DNA of 64,000 nucleotides from Sapria himalayana (GCA_029783825.1 JAREIK010009572.1:80061-144060), one strand, 5' to 3'. Positions 33,881-48,230 are shown, counted from the first letter of the stretch. The notes: generated by a model not told the origin, from the sequence alone. Program-made: numbers and translations.

Positions 33881-36800
33881 TAAGATAATATATTAATTAC
33901 ATATGAAAAATATTTTTTTTCATTGTGATATTGAGGAAGAGATGTATATCAGATCTTAATTTGCTAGATTTTTTATCGTAATTATTTCTTTTAGATTCAA
34001 TATGCATTGAAAATAAATTTTTATTTTTTTATTTTAGTTCAAATGACATACTTATTTTTTTGGTCTTATATATAGATGATATTCTGATTATCAGACATGA
34101 TACGTTTAGAATTTTACAATTGAATAAGTACTTTCAATTATTATTTCAGATAAATGAATAAATGAGATGCAAATATTTATTGGATATCCCTTGACAGTTG
34201 TCTTTTTTGTCTCACTCTGATAAATGTGCCTAGTAAGTTAAGATTTTGTTTTGTATATAATGTTAATCTTTTAATTGATTTGATTATTTTTATGAGAATT
34301 ATTAGAAATATTAACTTATTATTATTAGCCTAAATATAATCTATATTGTTAGTTTATGTAGTCATTTTCTAGATTATTCACATGTTTACTATGATATATT
34401 TTTTTGCACACTTTAATATTTGAAAAATTCTTTGAAACTTAGTATTTTGTTTGATGATTATGAACATCTTCTGTTAGTTGAATGCTCATATTATAGTTAG
34501 ACTCCAACTTATGTGTAGAAGAGGTTTATTATAGGTTATATTATTTATCATGTAAGCCATATAATCTACTAAAAAGTAAGAAGCAAATAGTTGACTCCAA
34601 ATCCAATACAAATTAAAGTGCACAATGCTTACTAGTATATGCTAGATTCTTTGGATTATATATCTACTTGATAATATTAATTTTCGGTTACTTATCCCAC
34701 TATTTAACATTATAACGCTCAAATAATAATACATATAGTCTAGAATTTATTATTTTATGAGTAAACAAATTATTTATAAATAATTTTTTTGTTTCATATA
34801 AAAGATCAAGAATGAGATAATTGGTATATTTTATATTTCTATAGTAAATTAACTTGTAGATACAGTTATGAATGTCTTGATAAAGTATCATCTTATTTTT
34901 CTTTTTTTTTTAATTTGTTATTTTCGATATTTATGTACCATTATGATAGGATGATGTTGTGATTTCTCTTTTTTCTTTTTTAGTTTTTTTATTCTTTATT
35001 TTTTCTGATTGAAGAAATCAATATGTGAATTGTCCATATAGATATTTCAAGTATTTATAAGTTAGGGATTGTTATTTGATGCTATTGGCTATTATCTATC
35101 ATTATAGAATTTATTGAGTTTAGATTATGTGATTTTCTTTATTAAAGTTTATAACTCTTATTTTTTCATTAATTCAATACAATATAAGGATAGTATGCAT
35201 AATTAATGTTTACTATTTTTGGTTATGATATTAAATTAATGCTTACTAATATTTTATTGTGTATGTTGTCTTTCATATATATGTGACCTTTTACTTTTAT
35301 TTTTTTTCTCTTTTATACTCTATGAATTTGAGAACCCAATATGTGGGTTGATCTTATCCAGGCTAGAGTTATGCATACACATTGTGCATATTATTTATAT
35401 TGAGAGTTTCATTATCTTTATTTTTATTAAAGCTTTGGAGTTAAGTTTTCAATGCTAGCACACCCCACATAATAATATCTTTTTCAAAAAGAAAAAATAT
35501 ATATTTAGTGTATATGATTCAGATCCTCCTCTTTGATATGATTATTTTGAAGTTTTCTTTTGGGAGATGCAATTCTAATAATAAATTTATGCATCATTTG
35601 AATATCTTCTTTATATTTTTTTGGTATGTGTTTCTTTAGATTTTGTACTTTTAAGATGATGAAGTGTATATTTCTTAGTTATTCTAATATGCAGTAAAAA
35701 TTCAAATATTATTTCAATGAGACTAGTACAATATTCGTGATTATTGATATTATATTTTTTAAGTAATAGTCATTTTTCAACGAGTTTATGAGGAGTAAGA
35801 TTTAGAAAATGTATTTGATCTTAATATTTTTTTGTATTCCTTTGGGGTTTACCTCTAGCTTCCAATATGGAGGGAGAGTTACCTATTAGTTACATTTAAA
35901 TTTATTTCGCATGTATGATGAAGACTCACTTGTTGAGTTGTCATATATACCAATGAATTCAAAATAGAATGATTGGTGAGATTGAGTTATTTTTAAGATT
36001 CTATCTGATTATTATGAGATCAAATGTAATTTATATGTTTAGTATATCTATTTATTTTTTAGATTTTATATGATAGATTTACTTAGAAATATTTTTTTGC
36101 ATACTAAGGTATGTGAAAAAATCATAAGGCCATGTGTTTTCCTGTAGGAATCACGAAAATTTATAATTAGCCTATTGCTTAGATTTGAGTTGAGTACTAA
36201 CTTGTGTAGAGTTGAAATTATAAGACCATGTTTTTTATATTTTTTTGAGACAATCTTGTCTCATAAAAAAGTAAGAAATAAACAAATATTTTGAGTTAAT
36301 ATGTAATAACAAAGTTCATGGCGATAATATTAGTAATATGTGAAATATTTTAGATCATACACATGTTTGTTGAGAATGAGGATGATAGAATATTGGTGAT
36401 CATTAATATTTTATTTCTTGAGTAAAATTTATTTTTTAACGAGTCTATAAGGAATAAGATCTAGAAAATGTATATGATCCTATTATTTTTATTTATTATA
36501 TTGGAGTTTCCCTTGAAGTTCTAGTTGGGAGGGAGAGTTACCTATCAATTATATTTGAACATTGTTTACATGCATGATGAAGACTCATTTGTTGAGTCGG
36601 CATGTATACTAACAAATTAAAAATTGAATGACTCTGATGAGATGAGTTCTTGGAAAGAGAATCTTACTTGAGTTATTTTCAAGATTATATTTAATTATTA
36701 CTAGACTAAATATAATTTATATAATCAATATAGTTCGGTATTTTTTATATTCTATACGACATATTTATTTAGACATAGTTTTTTGTATATTGAGATATTT

Positions 36801-37150
36801 TACCTTGAACTCATACATATATTTATTCATTCAATTTTGAATCATACATATATTTTGAGTTCGAGGTAATGATAATAATTACTCGTGAAATATTTTGAAT
36901 CATACACATATTTGAGGAGATTATATATATATTCTTTCTCATATTTTTTTTATTATGATAACTAAACAACAATACATATAATTTTCAATCAGATGTCATG
37001 AATTGACGATTCACATAGAGTTGAATTGTTGCATCTCAAATGACTTGTTCTTCCATGTTAGACTCATGAGTTATGGACTTAGTAGCTAATAATTATATTA
37101 CAAATAATCTCTCTTTTCATAATATCTTATTATATTTATTTAGTATTGTT
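33881..37150 (+). pseudogene. Decayed Copia pol remnants
   Basis: The clearest part is 34060-34200, where one frame gives LVLYIDDILIIRHDTFRILQ and continues through a lengthy helix, the Copia RT active-site region with Y-I-D-D intact. RNase H-like blocks follow near 34440-34620 and again near 36130-36290, suggesting two overlapping copies or a duplication. LTR-like T-rich sequence with AATATGTGGGTTG lies near 35030-35360. Stops interrupt every frame. Confidence 0.6.
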
Positions 37151-38634
37151 GTAGTCAATGGTTAGTGCCCAAAAGTTATTGGTTATGACATGATATAACT
37201 TAGTTTTTTTTTCTTTTATGCTTTATGCTTATTTTTCATTGTATTTTTAGTTTTTTTTTGGGAATTGTCTTTTAGGACAACTTAATTTGACATTATTTTC
37301 TATTCTATAAATAATTTTTTTTACAAGATCAGATAATTTTGAAGAAAACTTTCTTTAGAATTGAGTAGGATAAATATATCCTACTCAATTTGTTATGTCT
37401 AAAAATACAATGAAAAATATACTAATGATATGACATCATACTAGATGTTTGAGTAAAATTGACTCATTATTGGTACTTTATTGATTTTGTTGCTCATTAT
37501 TAGTTATGTTGAGAATATTATATCATAGTGTTAGAGGTAAATCTTTATTAGAGTGTGATACATGTCAATTAGGAAAATATACTAAAGCTTAATTATTTGC
37601 TTGTTAGATTGATAAAATAAGGACTTATTTTATCTAATATATTCTCGACTTGATTACCCATTATTAATCAATATCAAACTATTATATCCTAATTCTAGAG
37701 GTATAGCAACACTAAAGTGTGATACATGTTAATTAGTAAAGTATTTTATAACCATGATTTTGCATGTGATTTAGTTTGTTGATTTTTTCTATTTTATAAT
37801 TTAGATCATAAATTCTTTTTAAGCATTTCATAAAAAATCAAAAATCATTTTCTTATAATCATAATTAATTAGGAGTGATAATTAATTAAAGTATATATAG
37901 AGTATTTTCAATATTTACTAGAATGATCACGGGATCAAATACCATATATCATGTGCTAATACAATCTCACATAATAAAATTATAAAAAAAATAATAAATA
38001 TTTTATTGAGATAGTTCGGACAATTTTTTTTGGTATGAGTGTTCCAAAATATAATTGGGGGGATGAATTATTCATCACCAACAACCTAATTAATTGAATG
38101 TTTGTCTTCTATCATTTCTCATGGTGTCATTTTTGATCTATCATTTTAGAAAGAAATTACCTAATCTATTTTTTCATAGTCTATGAAAATACATATTTTA
38201 AATATGATTTCTCCTAAAGTCAAGATTAAATGACTGTTTAACATGTATGACTGTTTAGCATGTATTGCTGTACTAATATATTTTTTATCATTTACTTTTT
38301 TTTTATTTTTTTAATGGTACTAGATTGTTTAGTTCTTTTTCTAAGGCATTATTTCTTATATGATAATTTCAGACAATGTTGGATGAGATAATTAACTCTT
38401 ATGGGACATATGAACTAGTATTTCAATATTTAGGAAAATTTGATGTTAGTTACATGTGAGTGTCCATTACAAAAATATTTTTAGATGAAAAGGTAGGTCA
38501 AAATAAAAATATATTTATTGTGAGATGCTTTTCTAAAATATTTAGCATGAATTAGCATAATATTTTTTTTAGTAATCAAGATAGTCTTCATTCAAATTCT
38601 TATATAATTGATCGCATCTCACAAATGGATAATA
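37151..38634 (+). pseudogene. Decayed Copia integrase remnant
   Basis: At about 37555-37595 a frame reads C-D-T-C-Q-L-G-K-Y-T-K, the zinc-binding end of the Copia pre-integrase domain. A second, worse copy (C-D-T-C) occurs near 37715, so the segment seems partly duplicated. The integrase C-terminal region may lie around 38130-38230. The remnant is interrupted by the small element at 38644. Confidence 0.55.
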
Positions 38635-38643
38635 TTCTAATTT

Positions 38644-38923
38644 ATATATGTAAAAGTAGCAAGGCGCACCAAGGCGCAATGGTTTCTTGGAGCCTTAAGT
38701 TGCAAGGTATCCTTAAGGCACCAGCTTTTTTATGTAAGACGCACCCTATTATATAAATATATTTTTAAAAATATAATCAAATATAACGATCCTCGCCTGT
38801 ACAGAGCTTCGCTCCTCAGCAAAAGCGAGCCTCAGGGAAGGCTCGACTGCATGGAGGCATCATGTATGAGCTTCGCCTGCACTTGAGCCTAGGCACACCT
38901 AAGGCATGCCTTTCACAACCATG
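38644..38923. mobile_element. 280-bp Mutator-like MITE, 9-bp target duplication
   Basis: Flanks 38635-38643 and 38924-38932 are both TTCTAATTT. Ends are inverted and related to ATGGTTGTGAAAGGCGCGCC: the left part has GCAAGGCGCACC and the right part has GGCATGCCTTTCACAACCATG. The interior carries more GGCGC/GCGCC words and no ORF. The duplication length suggests a Mutator-like family. Confidence 0.8.
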
Positions 38924-38932
38924 TTCTAATTT

Positions 38933-39330
38933 GATGTAAAGAATATTTTATTATTATGACAATAGGTAAGAGGTGTGTATGTAGCAACCATGACACCTTG
39001 AGTTTTCAATAGCATAGTCATATTCAACTTTTGTATCGTGAATACATTGTTTGGTTGGAGGTAGTCACCAAAAACTTAGTGTGCAATATTTTCATAGGCA
39101 GTCATCTTTTTAGATCATTATATATGTATCAGAAAATATTCTTCATTTTTATGGATGAGCTTTGGTGATATAATTACCTTGCTTGTTATATAAGTAGATG
39201 ATATATTTATTATGATGAATGATTAGTTGAAATACAACCAAATCATGAAGTGCCCTTGGTCGTAGCTCCTGATGAATGACATTAGGAGATTCATATATTT
39301 TCTTGGGATATAAGTTATAATTAATAACTT
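38933..39330 (+). pseudogene. Decayed Copia RT fragment
   Basis: Continues the Copia remnant after the MITE. Near 39195 one frame gives V-D-D-I-F-I-M, the polymerase box, followed about 30 residues later by I-Y-F-L-G, the conserved F-L-G block of Copia RT. Stops interrupt it. Confidence 0.6.
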
Positions 39331-42300
39331 ATTTTTTTTTCTTTAATACTTTTGGACATCAAATCCATTAAGATTTTTTCGATGGTATTGGAGAGAGGTG
39401 GAAGGAAAGAAAAGAGGAACGATAGAGATAAAGTTAGATATACAAATAAATAAAACTATGTATGTATTTTCTTGATTCCAAAAAATAGAATGGAAAAAAA
39501 CATATTTACTATGATTGGGTCAGCCAATGTATTGGGTACTTCCATATACTCTAATCATAAAATAAACAAATAAACTAATAAATTCTACTAAATATGAATA
39601 CTCTTCTTTAAGCTAGTATGTACACATCATAAACATCCAGCATGGATGAAAGGAGATATAGATGTTAGCTTTTAAGCATGTTTTTTAACATTATTAATAA
39701 ACTACTATTTGGTAGACATATAGACAGTGACGATCAAATCGTCTTGAATCTTCTTTCATATAAAATGATAATAAATCTCAATATATTTAATTTATTAATG
39801 AAATATTAGATTGATAACAATGTTGTGAGGTTCTTGACTATCATAATAAAATATTATTAGTCTCGAAACTTGTAGGTCCAGCTCCTCAAAAAAGTGACTA
39901 ATCCACTAGAACATACAAGTAATTGATATCATATATTCATACTCTCTCTATGTAGCGAATCTAGAAATAATGGCTTGTCACCTATTCTTAATGTGATGAA
40001 TCTGCCATGTGTAATTGCTGAAGTTCACCTAGAATCTGAATGTGCCTTTGTTCAATAATTCCTCTGATATCTAAACAAAGTCTCACATCATTGATCTTTT
40101 TGCAAATATTTTAGAATTTTGAGAATTATGTCTATATGAGTATGTTTAGTGGAATCTAAGAAATTATTAAGTATAATAAAAATATAAGTGTTATTTGATT
40201 AGATCACTATTAGATAATTTAACTTACTCTATGATTATCATAAAGCTGAAAGAGTCACACTAAAAAGTTTATACTTGTGAATAATCGATACGTATATCTA
40301 AGATATATCCAAGGCATTTTAATTTTTTATCTGAAATTCAGTTTGTAATAAAATTTTAATATCATATATCACTATGATCATATATTATCTCAAATATCTA
40401 TATTGGTAGAAATAAAAATAATTATATATCTATAGACTAAAAGCTGAGTGTTGAAGATAATTTGCTAAACTATATTCTAGGACATTGGTTTAGTACATAT
40501 CGAGCCATTTGTTGTTTACACACTATTCCTACAATCCATGTAATTGTAAAATTGATCGATGTTGTATAAATATCTCATCCACTAGTTTACCATGAAAGAA
40601 TACATTTCTTTCATATTGATGATATATAGTCCAAATATCTAAAGTAATAATAGAACACAACTTAATAGTGATCATGTTGATAATTGAAGAAAATGCATCC
40701 CAAAAATCTGTATAAGTCTGTGTTGCTGGCTATCAATTTTCATTTAACCCAATCAGCATTCTCTTTTAGTCTAGTCTATATCGTGAATATCTACTTATAT
40801 CTCACTATAAACTTATTTAAAAGTTTTAGAACAAACTCTCAAATATGATTGGACGTGATTCCTCTCAATTTATCTAATATAGTTTGTCATCATATTGAAT
40901 GATCAAATATCACGGAAAGAGTTTCAAGAACTCTATAACCATCAAAACATAAAAAATAGAATATAAAGTTATAAAATAAGAGTAGGAGAATACTTGTGAT
41001 AATATATCACGAGTAAAAAACGTTTTTGGTTTCTTTTATAAAATAATCGAAAGGTCTAAATCTTTATTTTGAATTGGGTCAACTAGCTCAAAAAGTAATA
41101 CTCCTGGGTTAGGCAATCGACATGTTTGTTTGGTACATATTTTATGTTGTGATAATACAGTCTTCCAACATTCATCTCTTATTTTTTGAAAGATTTATAT
41201 CATATGATCTATGAAACATTTACACTCTTATCATGCATCTTCAAGTTAAGTATTATTCTTCTCAAAATTTGTTGTGCTAGTAATATTAGGTGCATGAGCA
41301 TAGTTGGCTGTCACTCTACGAGGAATAACAATTGGATGAGAAAATATCTTTCACTATGATGTTCGAAGATGCTTTTTCTTCGATTATGCATTTCATACAA
41401 GGTATCATCCTTCAAGAATATCATATTCTAACTCATAATAATTTTCATGACCCTTAATAAGTATCAATTACATCCCTCATGGGCACTAGAGTATCTAGGA
41501 GATATGCACTTGATAGTACAAGTGACCATCATCTATCAACCCGGAGAGAAATCTTAAATAAAACACATACTCGAAAATTTTATGTGTAATGTAATAAAGT
41601 TTTTTTTGATATAAAAACTAATATATTATATAATTTGAGAAAACATAATATGATATTCAGTTGATTAGAAAGTTAGTGGTTAATATTTTTTTTTTTCAAA
41701 AAATGTCTAGGAATATTTTTTTTAATAAAAATATCTTAACTGTCTCATATAAATGTTAATCCTTTATTTTAGTTGTCATTTCCTGCTTAGGAATGCTAAC
41801 TCGAAATTTTTGGTGAAATTATTGAGAAGTGTATTACAAAATACTATTGCTTTTCAATATTTTTATATCACATATAAATGAATTTTTATTTTTTTATAAA
41901 ATTCTATAAATATAGAAAAAATTGAGATAATTTTTTAAAAATGAACAAGCTTATATATGTAATATAATAATAAATTAAAGTACCAAAATATCTTAGACTA
42001 ATCAATGGTCGTACTTAAAGTCCCAAATATTTGAATAAATTAACTGTAATGAGTTTGTCCTCACACTCTCCTGACATGCTGGATAATAAACTTAAATTTA
42101 CTTTCCTAACTGATATGTCTTAAAATTAATTGAAGTCACTCTCTATATTTCTTGCTCTATAATTTTTAGCTTATTTAAGAAATAAGAATAGATATTCAAA
42201 ATGTGAGTGTATAATTAGTGGATTAATAATAATCAAATACCTAAAGTGGTTTCTGTGAGTTGAGTAAAATAAATACAATCTATTTCTTTCAATTTACATG

Positions 42301-42480
42301 GAAGTCATCTGTCTTGTCTGGTGATCTTCCATATAAGCACAAAAAGAAGATAAAATAATAGTCTAACATAATTGTTTAGTAAAATAATTTATTGTAAATA
42401 AATTTTGACAAAACTTGAATGTAAATAAAATGTGTCAAAATAAAAACCTAACATTGACATCATAATTATTCATGCCCCTT
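39331..42480 (-). pseudogene. Decayed antisense Copia remnant, tentative
   Basis: The blocks around 40680-40810 resemble, by eye and on the minus strand, the RT start region seen more clearly at 54540-54680. Most of the 3.1 kb is AT-rich and I could not align it confidently. No intact gene or element end was seen. Confidence 0.35.
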
Positions 42481-43053
42481 TCAATGATGCCATTAGTTAC
42501 TATTGTGGTTTATATTTGTTTGTTTATTTTTACTATATAATAGTTGAGAGCACTTAATTTGTAGGATGTCCAAATTTGGCTTGCTCACATACTAGGGCTT
42601 TCTTTATACACATCTGGTCTAGTTTTCACACATTTCACATTGTTTTTTTTTCTTTTAGTTAATATGCTATTAAAGCCAAAGACCTAGGGAAACAACCCTT
42701 AGGGTTTGTGGGTGACCATGTGCAATGTTAGGAGTGGAATCCCATGCATTTTATAGAGGCAAAACTAATTGCAACTTATATTTTGTGAAAGATATTATAT
42801 GGATTGAAGTTATTATTGAGAGTTAAGTTTGTATATTTTTTACTAGCAGTCACCTCTTTGGTTGACACATATGTGTTATTGATTTTTCTTTATTTTTTTT
42901 TAAAATTTTTAATTATATAATAATTTATTCATCGTGTACATGGTTAATATTTTGATTATAGTGAATGACAAGTTGAGACTTATCAAGCTCAATAAATTAT
43001 TTTCATCATTGTTTCAAATGAAATAATTTGAAACTCATACTTTTTTAAGATAT
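42481..43053 (+). pseudogene. Decayed Copia LTR end and RT fragment
   Basis: 42560-42720 resembles 4980-5150 (LTR end, AAAGCCAAAGACCTAG and an AGGGTTT block). At 42945-43010 a frame gives NILIIVNDKLRLIKLNK, the Copia RT box region in decayed form. The hAT element at 43062 interrupts it. Confidence 0.55.
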
Positions 43054-43061
43054 ATATGAAC

Positions 43062-46000
43062 TAGAGGTGTCGGGTCATGTTGTGCACGACTTGACATAAC
43101 CTAGGCATGGTCTGGTAAAAAAGTCATGTTGTGCTAGGCCCGACACAATTTGTGTTTTGCCTGGCTTAGCACAACATGACTAGCATGAGTCCAGATAGAA
43201 TTGGGTCGAGTCATGACTGGTTGTGTCGGGTCGTGCTGAATCATGCATATTTTTGATTTTAAATATGTATATCACTATGCAAAAATATGAAAAAATACGA
43301 TCATCTTTTACATTTGTATAAAATGAAAAAAATATCAATCATAACATCATCCAAATAAAAAAATGATAAATTAAAATAATAATAATACAAACAAAAACAA
43401 AAAAATTATCCAAAACAAATAAAATCTTTAATCTCAATGTCAATCAATGTCTGTATACAAATTATTATCATCATCATGTAAACATATAATGGTATTATTA
43501 GTGGTGACCTTAATATCCTCTAAGTTCCATGAGTAATCATATGCTAACATCTCTTGTGCTCTTATTCCAACCCTATCTTGGATATCAAACTTTGTATTAT
43601 ATTAAATCATTCATGCATGTAAGTGTCTCAATGATATTTTGTCATTATCTCAATTTCCTATCTTAAATGATATTGACCGTAATAGAAAAGTAGATTTTGA
43701 TGTCGTGCTTGACACCAGAGGAATCAGTAGTTCTCGTGTCATTTTAGACAGCATGAGATATGTAGACTCATATAATTTTTACTATTATAAAATATTAAAA
43801 TTATTATTATTATTATGTGATAGGATTGAGTAGTAAATAATATTTAAGAACCAATATATCTCGCTTCTATTTGATGAATCATCTCGTCATTTCTCCCTCG
43901 TTAACTAAATGAACAAATTATCTTCTTTGGATATTGTGTCCAATTACCATACTCAGAGTCTGACTATAATCATTACCATACTTAGTATTGTAGTATATTA
44001 GTAACTTAATTAATTTTTTATAAATAAATCATTCAGGTTAGTGCTCTTAGTTCATACATGTAGATATGTATATTAAAATATTTTTAATTTATTTTATCAT
44101 AATCCTATAATTCATGCAGATAACTGGACAATAAAGAGATAAAATTGTGAATTAATACTTTAAGTATTTGGTTTCATCTCAACATATATGCCACTATATG
44201 TAGAATAATCTTAAAACTTGCTAAATATACTACTAATAGCACATATGCACCCGAGTGCAATGGAAGTGGTGGATCTCTATGCAGATGAATATATGTTTGT
44301 TGTATTATAAAAATTCTTTTAGAATTTCATAAAAAAATCACGGTATTCGAGTCAGACCATTAATAATAATTTTGTAATTCTTACCATTAACTTAGTTGAA
44401 TATTACGTGTTCCTATCTAATACTTGACTCCAATATCAAGTCAATGTAATTTTAACGGTATCTCATATTCGTTTGGAGTTTTTTCTTATATAAACTCAGA
44501 GACAAACAAAGATTATTAAACTTTTGTTGTCTACCAGGCATCTTAAGATATTTTAATTAGTTTCATATTTTTTCTAATATGAGAAAAATAATCATCGCTG
44601 TTTGTACTATTTGATTAATAATGTAATACATGCATCTAATATAAAAATTTCTTATAAAAGTTCATCTTTAATGATCCTAATAAATATATTAATAACTACT
44701 CTATTGTTAGATTTATTATTAAATATGATACTAAATATTTATTTTGAATAAGATTATTTATAAAGATTCCCATCATTCACTAATATATGGCAGGACTATC
44801 ATGAGGATAAAAAACATTAGAAAATCCTAAAATTTTTTTATTATGTTTTTATGTAGATTCTACAAAGTGGATGGTGAGACATGCAAAAGATGCATAGTCG
44901 TGACTAGTCTAGATATTAGATATTATGGATATCATGCTACTATATTGCTTAAATTTATTAATTATTATTTATTTTTCTAACTTAAAATATTTAATATATC
45001 ATTACTATATTTGAACATAGGAATTCTACGATAAGTAGTTGGAAGTAGGTATACATAATACTAACAATTTTAGCCTCCGAAAATATAATCAGAAGATTAA
45101 TGATGGTAATCAGCTTGACTATCCCTTCCTTTTCTAAATCTTTTTGGTATTTGAAGAGGGTCAACAAAGCTAGACTAGACCTAGTTTCGAAGACTCCATC
45201 GCTCTTGCTCAGATGAGTTTGTATTAGATCTAATGCTCCCTATTTTTTAGTGTATTGATCAATATATTTTGTTATTTGTTCAATCTCACTCGTACTCTTA
45301 CACGTATATATTTTTTAATAATATTTATATTGTGTTGATTATTTATTGAGACCTATATCATTTTTATTTTTCATTATGTTAAACCGAGTCAAAACTACAT
45401 ATCTTCTTTTAGTTTTTTTTTATTTTTTAGACATTTGAGTGTGAATCAAGGTCATGAGAGAAAATTATATTTCGGTCCCAAATCTTTTTGTAGGATTATC
45501 ATTATTATATACCTCTAAATCAAAATTAATATCATTATCGTTATATTCATTATTAGTCATTTTTTTATATTATAAATAATTTAGTCTATATAGGTATATT
45601 AAAAAAACTAAAAAAATACCTAGGTTTTATTCTAGAGAGGAGAGAGATAAAGTCGCAGCTTGCACCCCGCAATAATAGGTAATAGATTACCAAGAAAATA
45701 CTTTTACTTAAATTTACTTTAGCTTTAAAAAAAATTCTAAAGTTTAAACTTTAAAGTTTAACACTTTAGAGTTAAAACTTTAAAGAGAGAGAGCAGAGAG
45801 CAAAAGAGATGATAGAGCAGAGGAGAGGGAATTGAAATTGAGAATACAAAATAGAATGAAAAACTTTAAACTCATAATTTATATTTATATAATTTTTTTA
45901 TCTCTTTTAAATTTTGGATTTAATTGGACAGAAACTTGATTGTCATTCGATTTCTATCCTAGTCATTGGAATGAAATCCAATTGCTAAGATTTAATAAAT

Positions 46001-46697
46001 ATTTTAAATTTTTATTTTTTTTAATTTTTGGCTAAGTAGCCATTGGGGTTGCTGGTCGGATGTGGGTAGGCACAACATGCGGCGTGCCTGTGTCCGAACC
46101 CCTAGCCTTGAGCTCTGAGCTTTTCAGCCAAAGTGTCAAGTCACTCAGCGTCGGCCGGTGCCAATTGTCTCAAGTGCCACACCCGCGCAGCTGTGCCTGA
46201 CAGGCTAGTTCCGACGACAACCAAAAAGGCTATTGCCTATAGGTGTTGGGGCCTCAGACGTGCCTGCCAGCTAGGGTGGTGCCTGCCAGAACTAGGCACA
46301 TTGCAGGTATTATTAAAAAAACTCACTATGTGGTGGATTTTAAAAAAAATAAATTAATGAAATTTTTTTTGAAAAAAAAATTATTTACGTATCAAGTGGG
46401 TCGAGCATTGACCAAGTGGACCACGCCTGCATCTCGATATCCTGTAAATCTGGTTCCTGTTTTTGTGGTTTTGGGTAAGGTTTACAATGCTGTGGACCAT
46501 GTCAACAAGCCAAACATGCGGGTCATGCCTGGCTTGGCATGAGGCACGATTGCCTCTGGCCCAGCATGGCCCAAGCAGTGCTTCGGGCTGGCCTAACACA
46601 AGTCTAAGCATTATTTTGCATAGTGCCATGTCGGGCTAGGCACGACTTAGTTGGGTCATGCCTCTTGTCGAGCCGCCTGATCCATTTGACAACTCTA
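43062..46697. mobile_element. hAT transposon (copy C), 3.6 kb
   Basis: Left end TAGAGGTGTCGGG and right end GACAACTCTA, inverted. Flanks 43054-43061 (ATATGAAC) and 46698-46705 (TGATGAAC) match at 6 of 8 positions. GC-rich arms (43062-43250 and 46040-46697) enclose an AT-rich antisense transposase remnant. It is the most complete copy of the family here, retaining regions that copies A and B each lack. It inserted in a Copia RT remnant. Confidence 0.82.
43430..45930 (-). pseudogene. hAT transposase, decayed (copy C)
   Basis: The minus strand near 43640-43780 gives broken frames with V-S-S and F-S-I-T-V-N-I-I, equivalent to the dimerisation domain seen in copy B. Further right, blocks at 44240-44470 and 44570-45180 align by eye with copy A. 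A purine-rich GAGAGAGAGCAGAGAG stretch near 45785 could be the transposase 5' leader. Many stops remain, so the copy is inactive. The + strand ORF at 43639 is on the wrong strand and is not a gene. Confidence 0.65.
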
Positions 46698-46705
46698 TGA
46701 TGAAC

Positions 46706-47763
46706 TACTCTAATAGATAAATTATTTTATTATTAATGAGATATGTATTTAATATTTTTATGCAAGTTAATTTGTTATATTATATTTTGTTAGATACTTT
46801 GATTAACATATTATATTGATTTTCTTTTTCAGATGGCTCATTCAGTTATCTCAACATTTTTTTGGAGAATAAAATGAATAATTAATTATCTGATTATCAT
46901 CAAATCATATAAAAATTATGCATTTAGTCTAACTATTTATTTTTTTTGATTCTTTTTATCATGTTTGTTTTGATGAAATTCTTTGCATATTTAGGAATGT
47001 AAATAAGTTCCAGACTTAAGATCTCTTTTAGAGATTATGAACATTTATAATTAATTGAGTTTTCATATTTCAATTGGGTGCTTGATTGTTTTTAGATGAG
47101 ATATACTATAAGTTTTATATTTTTTTTAGAGATAATTTAATATATTACAAAAGAAAAAAATAATTATTATGAGATTCAATACCAAAGTAAAGTTCAAGAC
47201 AATGATGATATTTATCTATGAGATTCTCTAGATCAAATCTTTTCTCAAGGAGATTATAAATCTAATTTAATTTCTTACTACTATCTACTGTGATGATCAG
47301 ACAATGAGTATTTTATGAGTGGATAAATATAAAGATATAAATTATTTCTTTTATAAGTTGAAGACACATGATGAGATTACTATGACATCTTATATTTAGA
47401 CATCATATCTACTAGCAAAACTCATCTTTAATTAATAATGGGAGCAACCAACTTATAAGTTGTTTCAATTTGACGATCCCATTATATATGAGGATCTACT
47501 TTCACTTGATTTAATGTGAGTTTCATTATGATGTTTAGTTTTTATTTCTATATTTACTTTGATCTTCTTTATTGTGTATTTAATTGATATTCTTTCTATG
47601 TGAGACTATGAGTTGGAACTCAGTAAACTTATGAAGTAACTTCATTCATAGTTCTAGAATAAAGACCTTAGGAAGTTGTATTTTTTTTTGAGATAAAAGT
47701 GACATTTTTTTTTGAAAGACCTTAGGAGAAATATTGTGTTATCACAGAGGATATATGGTGTTA
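46706..47763 (+). pseudogene. Decayed Copia RNase H and RT remnants
   Basis: 47030-47160 reads, with breaks, as the RNase H block seen at 48480 and 60240 (L-R-S-L-L-E and a hydrophobic segment). 47570-47640 resembles the RT box region. It continues the Copia sequence interrupted by the hAT copy. No open frame longer than about 60 codons. Confidence 0.5.
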
Positions 47764-47774
47764 GTACTCTCATA

Positions 47775-48219
47775 GCCATTAAAGGCATGCCTAAAGTCCA
47801 AGGTTCACTAGACATATGCAAAAGCTTTTCGTCTCACAGGTGTCTTACTCACAAAACATAATATTCCCGAAGTCATTCAACAAATTGTTTTTTTTCCAAT
47901 GTCTCTCACAAATTATTTTATTCTCAAAGATTTCATTTCTTATATTCCTAAAAATTATAAATAATATATTTTGTCTTAGAATTTTTTATGTTGAATTGTT
48001 GAAATTTTTTTATTTTATTTTAGAATTTGAATTTGTTTATAATGAGAAATATTCTTGATGTTTAATTTTTATATTTGATATTATTTACATGATTTTATTT
48101 CATTAATAGATAATATTTACTAAAATAAATATATATATATATTATATATATATAGTATATGTCTCAAGGACGCAAAAGACTTTTGTGCATTAGTGTATCT
48201 TGCGCCTCTAATAACAATG
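47775..48219. mobile_element. 445-bp Mutator-like MITE, 11-bp target duplication
   Basis: Flanks 47764-47774 and 48220-48230 are both GTACTCTCATA. The left end CCATTAAAGGCATGCC and the complement of the right end CATTGTTATTAGAGGCGC are related inverted termini, resembling those of the 38644-38923 element. The 47816-48058 ORF inside is low-complexity, F/I/L-rich and probably not a gene. Confidence 0.78.
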
Positions 48220-48230
48220 GTACTCTCATA

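Noticed and set aside
43639..43833. 64-codon + strand ORF in hAT copy C
   Set aside because: It is the reverse strand of the transposase C-terminal remnant.
47816..48058. 80-codon F/I/L-rich ORF
   Set aside because: Low-complexity translation inside a Mutator-like MITE.
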